Source: Hepatocystis sp. ex Piliocolobus tephrosceles (lineage: Eukaryota > Apicomplexa > Aconoidasida > Haemosporida > Plasmodiidae). From it: DNA of 32,651 nt. Positions 1 through 10,339 of this stretch are shown one piece after another. Each line of letters opens with the position of its first letter. Within the stretch, counting starts at the first letter, position 1. The stretch spans positions 1-32,651 of the forward strand of contig CABPSV020000081.1 of NCBI GenBank assembly GCA_902459845.2, read 5' to 3'. The position numbers and the translations under genes are program-made. A model generated the notes under the pieces. That model saw only the letters and a program-made list of their open reading frames with translations, had not been told where the DNA came from and ran no database searches.

Positions 1-765
1 AAATAAAAGTACAACCGTTTAGTAGTAACAAGCTTTATGTTTTTATGTACAATAACGATATTATACAATCTTGTAAGATTTTTAAATTAATGAAAAATAA
101 AAAACATGAACGTGTACAGGTGCATGAACATGAACATGAACATAAACACGAATATGAACACGAACATGAACACGAACATAAACACGAACATGGACACGAA
201 CATAAACACGAATATGAACACGAACATGAACACGAACATGAACACGAACATAAACACGAATATGAACACGAACATGAGCAACAGAATGTACATAGTGAGA
301 ATGATACAAGAGGAGTAGCTCCAACCGTAACCAACAATTATGTTTCCACTAATGATTGTAATATAAAAAAAAAAAATAAACTCAGTAAAACATCTAGGGA
401 GTTAAAAAAAAAAAACTCAAATATTTTTTTAAAAAACATTAATAAAAATAGTACTAATAGTAAAAACGACCCAACTGTTATTAAAAGCAATAATTGTCAA
501 AACATTTTTTTTAGTTCTTCTGATTGTTTTTCTGACTTCACAAGTTCGAACTATGTTAAAATTTTGAAAAAAACAAAACAAAACAAAAAAAAACAACAAA
601 ACAAAAAAAAACAACAAAACAAAAAAAATTCAAATGATGATGCATACATGAATGAACACACTAAAAATGAGATATTCTTGAATGGTGAAGAAGATTCGAT
701 TAAAAACATGCTTGATCAGTCCAATCCAAATTTAAACGAACCTACTAGTAACAATTTAAATGAAG

Positions 766-819
<54 letters not shown>

Positions 820-1147
820 TATTGTAAAAGAGATACTAGATAATAAAAATAAAAATTTAAAAATTGAAGAATATGAATTGTGGTCCAAAAGACAGGTAGC
901 TCTGTGGTTATTTCAGAGTAATGTGTCTATGAATTATGTTTTAAGTTTTTATAAAAATAATATTATAGGTAAAAAACTAAACTACTTAAATATTGACTAC
1001 ATAAGAAACAAACTAGGAATTTTACCATTTGGTTGTGCTATAAAAATATTACAACTGATTAAAAATTTAAGGATAACGGCATATAATAAAAGATTTGCCA
1101 AAAGTATCAACTTGGAACAATATGAAAATTATTTAAAAAAAAAAATG

Positions 1148-1200
<53 letters not shown>

Positions 1201-4200
1201 AAAATCAAAAATGAAACAAGTGTATATGGTGAAGAAAAACATGAAAGAAACAAAGATAGTATGGATGATTTTAAATGGTCAGAGATTGTAAAAAAAGAGA
1301 AAAAAAAAAATATTAGTCACGTGAGAAGTAATAATAGTTACAATACGGATACCAGCAGTCACCATAGCAGCAGTCACCATAGCAGCAGTCACCATAGCAG
1401 CAGTCACCATAGCAGCAGTCACCATAGCAGCAGTCACCATAGCAGCAGTCACCATAGCAGCAGTCACCATAGCAGCAGTCACCATAGCAACAGTCACCAT
1501 AGCAGCATTCACCATAGCAACAGTCACCATAACTACAGTTATAACGACAAAATAAACGGACAAAGGCATGTGGATCAACACAATGACTCTATTTTAATTT
1601 TAAGTAAAAAAACAAATAATGACAAAATGGATGATAAAACTGCAAACAATGCAACCACTAACGTACTTGCATATAGTCAATTTAAATATAGTTTGGAGGA
1701 AAAAGAAAAAAAAAAGGACAACGATAATATGAGGGAGAATGAAAACAAACACGAGCACAATCATACCATAAATAATATTTCATTAGATAAGCAAAATCAA
1801 ATAGATAAGGTTTTAATGAAACTTGTCCCAAATGTTAATAAATCAAGACCTACTTTTTTAAAAAATGATTTTTATGATTATAGTACAACGGTGGAAAGGG
1901 ATCTGAAAGAGGAACAAAAAATGGCCCAAAAAATGGCCCAAAAAATGGCCCAAAAAGAGGACCAAAAAATGGCCCAAAAAATGGGCCAAAAAGAGGAACA
2001 CGTAATGGCCCAAAAAAGAGCCCGAAAAGAAGTCCGAAAAAAGAAGCAAAGATTTATACATAATTATCATAAACATTTTATTTTAAAAAATATGTCCAGT
2101 ACATCTAACGAAAATATGTCTTATACTACTGGTGACGTTACAACATCCAAAAGTTTATCTTTACCACAATCCCCCGTTTTTAATTCATCAAGGTCTGTTA
2201 CTTTATGTGTATCGAATATGAGACCAATAAAAAAAAAAAATAATAATAATGGTAATAGTAGCAATAGTGATAATGGTGATAATAATGTACACGATATTAG
2301 TTGTAGCATGAGTAATAGCGATAACAATACGACTAGCAAAAAAAAAAAAAAATACAAACAAAATACAAACAAAAACACAAACACAAACACAAACACAAAC
2401 ACAAACACAATGAACTCAAGATTATTTATAAAAAAAAAAAACAAAAATAACCAATGTAATTATGTAAAAAATTTTAATAACAATAATAGTGTTAGTAAAC
2501 AGCATTTAAAAAAATATATAACTTCATCATCACCACCATCACCATCTTTACTGTCTTCGACGACTCCTGATAGTGACTCCGATGCGACTCCTCCACCATC
2601 TTCTTCCGCTACATCCGTTTCGTCCACTTCTTCTACTTTATCCGATTTTTCCGATTTTTCCGATTCTTCCACATATTCATCTTCCTACTGCTCCAACATA
2701 AACGATAACTTAATGTTTCCTATGCGTAACAAAATTATTAAGTATACAAATAACATTTACATGAACAATAAATTAACATATTCGTATTTATATAGTTTTA
2801 TAATTCCCTTTGAAGATCTAACATTTATACAACAAATAAATAATTTTTATGCTATCAGTACCAACGATTATAACAATAAAAATAACTGCTATAGTGATAG
2901 TGATAGTTACAGTGATAATAAAAAATACAATTATAATTATGATTTAAAAAAGTTTTTGTTAAGTAATCACAAAAGAGGTACTACATTAAATAGATGGGAT
3001 AACACTAAAAACAGTTTAAGTTATAAGTGTAACTGTAATAAAAATATTATTAATACTACCAATAATAATACTGTTACTACCGCATGTAATAAAATTATAA
3101 CAAATAAAAATTGTTGCTACCATAACTCTTTGATATATCATAAAATGAATAGTCGAGTGTTTAAAGGCAAATATCTTGGTACAGATGTTGCTATTAAAGT
3201 ATTAGTAGGTAATGTAAAAGATTATAGTAAATTACATAAAATTTTTTATAAATTAAATAGTTTAAGACATACAAATATTATTTTAATAATAGGTATCGCA
3301 ATTAAACAACCTTTTGTATTTGTAGTTTATGAATATCTTACTAACTTATGTTTGTTTTCATATTTACATTGCTTAAAATATAAACAAGTATATATAAATA
3401 ACTTTTTTATTAAGAAGTATAATACTATTAATCAATCTTATATAAAACAAACAACACCGGTTTTAAGTAAAAACAAAATATTGAACACGTTAAAAAAAAA
3501 AAAAAATATAGGAAGTATAGGAAGTATAGGAAATATAGGAAATAAAAAAAAAAACGAATATAATCAAAAAAAAAGTGAACATAATCAAAAAAAAAGCGAA
3601 CATAATCAAAAACAAAACGAACATAATCAAAAACAAAACGAACATAATCAAAAACAAAACGAACATAATCAAAAAAAAAGAGAACATAATCAAAAACAAA
3701 ACGAACATAATCAAAAACAAAACGAACATAATTATAACAATAATTTCATACAAATTAATTCTATGAATAGTGTAAATAATAATACCACTCATACAACCTC
3801 ATGTAATAGTACTATGTTTAAATTAACTTATAACAGTAACGATCGCAACAATAGTACATATACTAATATAAGTACCAGTACTAGTAGTAATAGTAGTAAT
3901 AGTATTAGTAGTTGTAATAGTATTAATAGTTGTAGTAACATTAGTAGTAGTAGCATTAGTAGTAATAACTATGGTGATGCATTAGAACAAAAACTTTATA
4001 TTTTTAAGCAAACAAACCCTATACTATGTGGTACATATATTGATAAAATGGAGTGGAATAAAAAAACACAACCACATTCTAATACATACAACTATATTGA
4101 TACCAGTTTAAATGACATTAATATGAGGTTTGAAAAAAGATCAGATATGGTACAATCTGAAATTAATAAAAATCAAAATAACAATCTCACTAGTGACACA

Positions 4201-4573
4201 TCAGTTATAGCTACAAGTACTGCTAGTAGTGGGACTTGGGATAATATATCTACAAGTACTATTAGCGACTATTCTTACAAAAAAAACAGTTTTAAAAAAA
4301 TTGATCCCAAATGCATAAACAAAATTAATAACAAAATTAATAACATAAAAAATAACAAATATATTTTAAAAAAAAAATTGGAACTAAACACCCCATATTC
4401 CTTCCCACCATTACAAGAACAACTACAATTTTATTTGAAAAAACGAAAAAGAAAATTAAAAAAAAAAATCATGTTTAGCTACATCAAAACACAATCGTGT
4501 ATAAAATCAACTTTAACTGATCGCAAAAACGTTCGGCTCAATGTTTATAGATTGATGAAAATTATAACGTAAG

Positions 4574-4618
<45 letters not shown>

Positions 4619-5671
4619 TGACATGATATAATTATACGTACTTAGTTAAAATAATTTTTTGAAAATTTTATTTTTTAATTTTTCTATTTTTTTTTAACAG
4701 AGACATTACTATGGCTTGCTCTTATTTGGATAAACAAAAGGTATTTAATGTTACTATGCGTTATCTTTGTTTTTATTTATTCCTTTATTTACGTATTTAT
4801 TTTGCTTGGTACATATTTAACATCGTTTTATTTTTATTTTTTTTTTTTTTTTTTTTTTTGCATATCTTATTACATCAAATTGTGTCATGCCTTACGACAT
4901 CATGCCATGTCTTTATACCACATAATTTATTTCCCAATTGTTTTTTCTTCACCTTTTAAAAAGATAAGACCAATTAACTTAAAACCAACGAACGTACTAC
5001 TTGACGACTCTTTAAATGCAAAAATATCAGACTTTGGTATAAGTGAAATAGAAAAATGTCTTGATACAAATATTGCTTATTCGTATGTTGTAACATCAAA
5101 TAATGTTATAAAAGTTAACAAGAACTTAGAAAAACAGAAAATAAATAAAATGAAATTAATTAATAAAAATCCTAACTATTCATTACTTGTATATAATAAT
5201 AATAATAACAAAGTGAGAAAATATAACACAAATGAAATTTATGCTGCGTCAAGTAATAATTACGAATCAGTTTATTTTTGGACACCCCCAGAAGTAATAA
5301 GAAAAAAGAGAGAGATAAGTACATAGATAAATGCCCACTATGTAAATCTGTGTATACACTTGGATATGTGTAGTTTTATTTCATAACACTATGACGTTTT
5401 TAATTTTTTTTTTTTTTAGATAATGAGGGGACATAAAAACACAAGTTCATATTCTGATGTATACACTCTGGGAATCATATTGTGGGAAATGGTTAAAAAA
5501 ATAAAAAAATAAATAAATAAATAAATAAATAATAAATAATAAATAAATAAATAAATAAAACAACTCTTAATGGATTGAAGTGGTTGAGTAAACATCGCAT
5601 CGCAACCGCATTATTATAAAAAAGAAAAATAAAAAATATATATATGTAATGTATTTTCTAACATTATTCTT

Positions 5672-5702
<31 letters not shown>

Positions 5703-6383
5703 CTTTTAGCTAGCTAATACCATCCCATATAATTATGCGTTTAAATCTCACCTAGTGGTATACATATATGAACTCTTTTTTTATTTATTAATTTTTTTTT
5801 TTTATTTATTAATTTTTTTTTTTTTATTTATACATACATATGTACGTGTGTATGTGCATTCTCGTGTTTAACTACCTTTATTAATAAGTCTTATGTTTAT
5901 TTTATAATAGGCTTCGGTAGGGTATGCTAAAGAAAAATTGCTCTTTACCAACATTCCTGTTCCTATCCAAGTAATACCACAAAATGAAAATTAAAAAAGA
6001 AGTACAAAACTATACATGTTTGTTTACATACATAAGAATGTACCTACTGTTTTTCGTTTTCACATAAAAATGAACTTATTATTATACATGTAAATTTTAT
6101 TTTTAATTTTTTAGGGTTTAATAAAAAGCTGTATCAACAGAAATAAATACAAACGACCTACTTTTAACCAAATTTTGCTTAAATTGTCAACGTTATATGA
6201 AAAGGTAATACTCTTTTGACAACACTTAAGCAATTTTTTTTTTATTTATTTTTTTTTTTATATATACATACACATATTTTCGAACAAAATAATATACATT
6301 TTTTTTATATGTTTTATATGTTTTAATAATATATTTAGATGAACACGAAGGAAGAAGATGCTTTGATTTCGTTTATGGGATAA
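1..6383 (+). CDS. TKL-type protein kinase (probable pseudokinase) with SAM domain, 5'-partial
   Basis: Eight exons can be joined: 1-4568, 4701-4740, 4964-5293, 5420-5491, 5710-5757, 5911-5970, 6115-6204 and 6339-6383 (stop TAA). All junctions are GT/AG with matching phase. The first exon needs two frame corrections, at poly-A runs 766-817 and 1148-1195; each needs +1 or -2 bases. Frame is open leftward from the ATG at 45 to the window edge, so the true start may lie outside. Order in the ~1750-residue product: His/Glu/Lys-rich N-terminus, SAM domain (881-1072), low complexity with tandem repeats, kinase domain (about 3110-6210) and a 14-residue tail. The kinase has VAIK, LRHTNI, DFG, PPE in place of APE, and SDVYTLGIILWE. 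A ~370-residue insertion follows the hinge. The glycine loop has no glycines and HRD is replaced by PIN. TKL membership is my inference from the VAIK/LRHTNI/GIILWE style. Its partners are unknown; a signalling scaffold role through SAM is an inference. Confidence 0.88.
120..285 (+). repeat. His/Glu/Lys tandem repeat near the kinase N-terminus
   Basis: Six-base steps (CAYGAA, with variants CATAAA and TATGAA) form a higher-order array encoding HEHEHEYEHEHKHEHG-type sequence of about 55 residues. Because the unit is a multiple of three and AT-rich, several other frames also stay open here; those are shadows. Alternating His and Glu could bind divalent metal, but that is inference only. Confidence 0.9.
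766..817 (+). repeat. 52-base poly-A tract with apparent frame break
   Basis: An uninterrupted run of A encodes poly-lysine. Upstream reading (NNLNEE) is in the frame of position 45; downstream reading (DIVKEILDNKNKNLKIEEYELW) is open only if the run gains one base or loses two. In the literal sequence the upstream frame stops at 825-827. The simplest explanation is a homopolymer length error in the assembly. Confidence 0.9.
881..1072 (+). other. SAM domain of the kinase gene
   Basis: About 64 residues run from WSKRQVALWLF to IKILQLIKNLR. They show the SAM pattern: Trp start, V-x-x-WL helix 1, a central N-x-I-x-G-K-x-L turn (NNIIGKKLNYLN), then KLGILPFGCAIKILQLI, the typical LGI-x-x-x-G-x-x-x-KIL-x-x-I ending. 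SAM domains mediate homo- or hetero-oligomerisation and some bind RNA. The sequence lies between the two poly-A frame breaks, so automatic gene models may drop it from the protein or call it as a separate fragment. Confidence 0.85.
1148..1195 (+). repeat. 48-base poly-A tract with second apparent frame break
   Basis: Another uninterrupted poly-lysine tract, directly after the SAM domain. The SAM frame continues past it but ends at 1291. The frame of the long downstream exon is already open from the tract itself (KINETSVYGEEKHERNKDS). As at the first tract, one extra base or two fewer restores continuity. Confidence 0.9.
1351..1530 (+). repeat. 15-bp tandem array encoding (SHHSS)n
   Basis: Twelve units of a 15-base repeat (consensus AGCAGTCACCATAGC) are nearly perfect for nine units and then decay (Asn and Ile replacements). 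They give a Ser/His-rich block of about 60 residues. The GC content is well above the surroundings, which marks it as a local expansion inside the coding region. Confidence 0.95.
1915..2035 (+). repeat. 12-bp repeat encoding QKMA
   Basis: Repeated CAAAAAATGGCC-type units encode QKMAQKMAQKMAQKEDQKMA and variants, a Gln/Lys-rich helical-looking block of about 40 residues in the linker between the SAM and kinase domains. Confidence 0.85.
3110..6210 (+). other. Degenerate TKL-like kinase domain, spread over seven exons
   Basis: The N-lobe begins near 3110. The segment YHKMNSRVFKGKYLG stands where G-x-G-x-x-G-x-V would be and carries no loop glycine. The VAIK lysine is at 3196-3198. The alpha-C glutamate position appears to be Ile (HKIFYKLNSLRH). 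Hinge VYEYL and helix D (LFSYLH) end near 3380. An Asn/Lys/Ser-rich insertion then runs to about 4530. Helix E is rebuilt by splicing (MKIIT|DITMACSYLDKQK). The catalytic loop reads RPINLKPTNVLL, with Asn codon 4976-4978 in the HRD aspartate position. DFG is at 5030-5038 and PPE at 5285-5293. Helix F (SYSDVYTLGIILWEM) is in the 72-base exon. Later exons give LANTIPYNYAF, NIPVPIQ and the C-terminal YKRPTFNQILLKL, the usual RP-T-F-x-x-I-L end of a kinase. The fold looks complete; catalysis is doubtful. Confidence 0.85.
3550..3735 (+). repeat. 21-bp tandem array encoding (NEHNQKQ)n inside the kinase insertion
   Basis: Nine seven-residue units (NEHNQKQ, SEHNQKK, REHNQKQ and similar) lie within the insertion that splits the kinase domain after helix D. 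The heptad length could favour helix or coiled coil, but the units lack a clear hydrophobic a/d pattern. Confidence 0.9.
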
Positions 6384-6827
6384 TAGTACTACTAATAAAT
6401 AAAAAAATAACAACTTCAAGGACTGGTACATGTCAAGATGCCTAATTTTTATGTAAACAACATCAGTACTTAGTACACTCATATGCGTAAATATATATAT
6501 ATATATATATATATATCGCTTGACGAAGGCTAGAAAAAAAAAAAAAAAAAAATTTATATAATAAACCTACTTATACAAATAATACTTTATTATTCATAGT
6601 TTAAAAAGAAATTTATATTGACTTATTAAATTTAGCACATATCTACATATAGACTATGTGACTTTTATTCGTTTTTTGTTTTTTGTTCTTCGTTTTTTGT
6701 TCCTTGTTTTTTGTTCCTTGTTTTTTGTTCCTTGTTTTTTGTTCCTTGTTCCTTGTTTTTTGTCTTTGTTTTTTTATTTTTTATTGTGTACGTACATTTA
6801 AAAAAAATTGTTTTTCTCCCTCTCTCA

Positions 6828-6873
<46 letters not shown>

Positions 6874-7224
6874 GTTCGTGTTTTTATTTTATTTTTTTGT
6901 ATGAAAAAAAAAGAAAAAAAAAATTATGAAAGTGCTTTTTTTATAAAAATTGTTGCTATAGCTAAACACGTAAGCACACGTATACACACATGTATATATA
7001 TATCTACATATATATGTACATATTTTAACACCTTATTTGTTAATCGCTAATTTTTTTTTTTTTTATGAAAATTAAAAACTGAACATAAAAAATAAACTCA
7101 TTGTTATAATAATCATTACTAGGTTATACTAATTTTTACTTGGTTAGGCTAATATTTACTTGGTTATACTAGTTATTTTATTTATTTTTTTTTTTTTTTT
7201 TATGAGTAAACGAAAATAATAAAA
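6384..7224. other. Intergenic region between the kinase and coiled-coil genes
   Basis: No gene is supported here. The region holds a (TA)n run near 6490-6515, an A-run near 6535, a 14-base T/G/C-rich tandem repeat (about 6665-6765), a CT dinucleotide stretch running into (TA)n near 6826-6872, and T-runs just before the next start codon. It should contain the 3' end of the kinase transcript and the promoter of the 7225 gene, but I see no site I can name. Confidence 0.7.
6665..6765. repeat. Tandem TTTTTTGTTCCTTG repeat
   Basis: About seven imperfect units of a 14-base T-rich repeat with G/C interruptions. It is non-coding; open frames across it are Phe/Cys/Leu-rich artefacts. Confidence 0.85.
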
Positions 7225-7558
7225 ATGTTTGACTTTTACGAAACTGATGATGATGTTATCCAAATGATAAAACAAATAAAAAAAATCACAATAGAATCTA
7301 AAAGAAAATTTTCAAGTGAAATAGATTTTTTGGTTGATCAAACAAAAACTAATTTAATTAATAGTGTTAATGAAGAAAAAAATAACATTAAAAAAGAAAA
7401 TGAAGAGAAGCTTAATATACTAAGAGATAATATGTTAAAACAAGAAAAAGACATTAAAGAAAAACATAAACTTTATCAAAAATTAAAAGTCGAGCTAAGT
7501 GATGTAGCTACTAATTATAAAAATAGAATAAAGGTTATATAATAATAAGGTGAATTTT

Positions 7559-7606
<48 letters not shown>

Positions 7607-7655
7607 ACGTATGTATGTATGCATACATAAACACTATAACTATATTATACCACTT

Positions 7656-7689
<34 letters not shown>

Positions 7690-7907
7690 GTGTGCTGCTT
7701 TTTCAGGACTTTTACGAAGAAACCGAAAATATTATTAAATCATATGAAAATGAAAAGAAACAACTTGAAGAATTGGAAAACAGAGAATGGAAGGAGCTAA
7801 ATGAACAATGTGTTGAAACATTAACAAAAATAAAAAATGATATAAATGCTTCTAAAGAGGAAACTATTGAAAAACTTAAAAAAGTATTTCAATCTATTCT
7901 TGAATAA
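7225..7907 (+). CDS. Conserved-type coiled-coil protein, unassigned (possible Cor1/SYCP3-like)
   Basis: Two exons, 7225-7533 and 7707-7907, join in phase 0 (donor GTTATA, acceptor TTTTTCAG) to give 169 residues. The intron holds (TA)n and a long T-run. The protein starts MFDFYETDDDVIQMI and is then almost continuous helix, rich in Lys, Glu and Asn with regular Ile/Leu (for example EEKLNILRDNMLKQEKDI). No signal peptide, membrane segment or globular domain is visible. The start of exon 2, DFYEETENIIKSYENEKK, echoes the N-terminus. The C-terminal end KLKKVFQSILE recalls the RKSLQSML ending I remember for SYCP3 (Cor1/Xlr/Xmr region), and spacing of charged and hydrophobic positions over the second half also fits. 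This is a weak lead, not an assignment; any elongated coiled-coil protein could look like this. The start ATG follows an A-rich leader and a T-run. Confidence 0.85.
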
Positions 7908-8940
7908 GCTAAAAGCATTTATTTTGTTATCCCATCAACTTTTTTTTTTTTTTTTATCTTATTATTTATATACTATTTCTTTTATTTTGTGATATTTTTG
8001 CTCCTTAATATTTTACTTAATTTTCCTTTTTCTTTTGTAAACATTAAAACATCTTTACTTTTAAAATTAATCAAAACAGTTTAAACCAAAGTTAATTTTT
8101 ATGCATTTTTAACCTACTATATGACACATATATATATTTATATATGTATGTGTATATTATAAAAATTGTTTATTTATTCTATCCTTCCTTAATAAGAATT
8201 TATTACGTTTACTTTAATATTAAAATTTAAATACACATAAAAAAATAAAATAAAATAAACATATGTACATATATATATGTAAATATATTTGTATATATAT
8301 TTTTATATATATTTGTACATAATTAAACAAATTAAAAATTCCAGTAACGTTTTTTTCCTTTTTTTTCTGTTTGTAATATTTCAATATGTATGGCAAAATA
8401 AACTGTTATTAGCATCCTTTATATATATATATATATATATACAAAATTAAATAAATTCATAAAAAACATTTTTATCTTTTTACGTTTTCCTTTTTTAGCA
8501 GTTTTGTTTTTAAAAGCATAATACATAAAGTTTATAACGTATATATAACATGTAGCATTAAATGTAGCATTAAAAATTACATTATTTTTTTTTTTTTTCT
8601 TTCATTAACCCTGAGTATAGCAATTTTTGAAAAGTTCATAATTTAATTATATAAAAATTTATATTACATTATATTTATTATATCATACATATTATACATA
8701 TTACATATATTACATATAATATACTATGCTACATTAAGGTTGGTTCTTTTTTTTTTTTTTTTTTTTTTCTTTAATGAAAAAATATAAGTATACAAAAAAC
8801 ATAAGTATACAAAAAACATAAGTATACAAAAAACATAAGTATACAAAAAACATAAGTATACAAAAAACATAAGTATAAAAAAAATATAAGTATACAAAAA
8901 ACATAAGTATAAAAAAAATATAAGTATACACGAAACAGTA

Positions 8941-8972
<32 letters not shown>

Positions 8973-10073
8973 CGTATGTATAAATACGTATATGTATAAG
9001 GATAAGCCCAATTTAAAGAAAACATAGATTTTATAAACCAAGAATAATAGTTAAAACGTATATATTTAAATTTTGAAATTTATTAATAATATATTTTATA
9101 ACTTCGAGTATATTTTAATATTCCTACATATATGCGATTTATATATTATGTATATTTTATATATCACTTTTGACAAGTACATCAGAGCATTTTAAATATA
9201 ATGCATATTTGTATAATTAACTTTAGTTCTGTTTTTAGTCTTGTATAACTCTTATGTTTACTTTTCAAACTTTTTTTTTTAAAACTTCACCGTTGTTTTT
9301 AATTTATACACAAACAACTAAATACATTAATGCAGAATTCCTAATATGCAAAGAAGTTATTTTTTTTTTTTTTTTATTACTTGTTTTCATTTAATGTAAT
9401 ACATGTGCTACCGTTTTTTGAGAAATAAAATAAAATTAAAAATAATAAAAAAATACTTTTTTTTTGCTAAACCCATGTTATTTTATTTTATTTTAATTTT
9501 TTTTTTTTTTTTTTTTTTTTTTTTGTATATACTTTTTAGCACACATATATATACACATGCTTATTTATACATGCTACTATTTTGAATAACTGTGCTAATT
9601 CGCTAGTACTTTTTTGTTTTTTTTTTTACATGAAATATTATTTATAGCAGTTATACTTTTGGCAATTTTAACAAAATTTTTAATATTTATAATAATGTAT
9701 GCATCTATGATTAGTTTAGATATTTTTTACAACCGCTACTACTATTACTACTACTGCTAAAAAAAAAAAAAAAAAAATCATATTCATCAATAATAAATAA
9801 TGTAAGATTAGAAAAATCTAAATTTTTTATTTTATTACATTTTTTAGATATATATATGCACATTTCTACAAAAGACAGCAAAAAAAAAAAAAAAAAAAAA
9901 AAGAAGAAGGTTTTAGCTTATACCTGCTCATTACCAATGTGCTATATATTAGTATATAACTAATGGATGTATTTTTTCTTACCACAATACATGCACCTAT
10001 ATATATATATATACTCCATTGTTTTTTTTTATTTTTTTATAGAAAGTAAAATTTGATAATTTATAGATAAACC
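7908..10073. other. Intergenic region between the coiled-coil and LSM4 genes
   Basis: About 2.2 kb of very AT-rich DNA with many T-runs, (TA)n near 8420-8440 and 8945-8970, and a 16-17-base tandem repeat at 8775-8935. I checked for short exons with acceptor/donor signals and saw none I would defend. Open frames across 8724-9041 and 9403-9585 are repeat- or T-run-driven. Confidence 0.7.
8775..8935. repeat. 16-17-bp tandem array containing GTATAC
   Basis: About ten units of ATAAGTATACAAAAAAC with small variants (AAAAAAAT replacing part of the unit in three). Each full unit carries the palindrome GTATAC. The array sits mid-intergenic, with no coding explanation. Confidence 0.9.
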
Positions 10074-10308
10074 ATGGTGGTTAGTACATATCAGTTTTAA
10101 TTATACATTTTATATACATTTGTAATATTGTGTTAATGTGTAAAGTGTAAATTAGCTTATAAGAGTGCACCCTTGAAAAAAGAAAAAAAAAAAAAAGAAA
10201 CATGTTATTTTTAATACGATCATAATTTATAATTAATTATCATTTTTTTCATACCTTGTGCAACTTAAAAAATGATACATACGTTTATATATCTATATAT
10301 ACATTAAA

Positions 10309-10339
<31 letters not shown>

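Noticed and set aside
4711..4963. Membrane-helix-like reading at 4748-4963 (FIYVFILLGTYL...) as part of the kinase
   Set aside because: It lies in the intron between 4740 and 4964; GT/AG sites and the kinase alignment remove it.
5294..5326. VIRKKREIST as the end of the kinase protein
   Set aside because: Splicing at 5293 (GAA|GTAATA) to 5420 continues PPE into IMRGHKNTSSYSDVY with correct phase, matching helix F.
1..6383. Interpreting the kinase locus as a pseudogene because of its two frame breaks
   Set aside because: All other exons have clean splice sites and frames, and both breaks sit in homopolymers prone to length error; pseudokinase and pseudogene are different claims.
8775..8935. 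CRISPR-like appearance of regularly spaced repeats
   Set aside because: Units abut without unique spacers, and the genome is eukaryotic.
8724..9041. Three minus-strand frames rich in Phe, Tyr, Leu and Val, resembling membrane segments
   Set aside because: They are translations of the 16-17-base tandem array and an adjoining (TA)n run; no start context or conserved residues.
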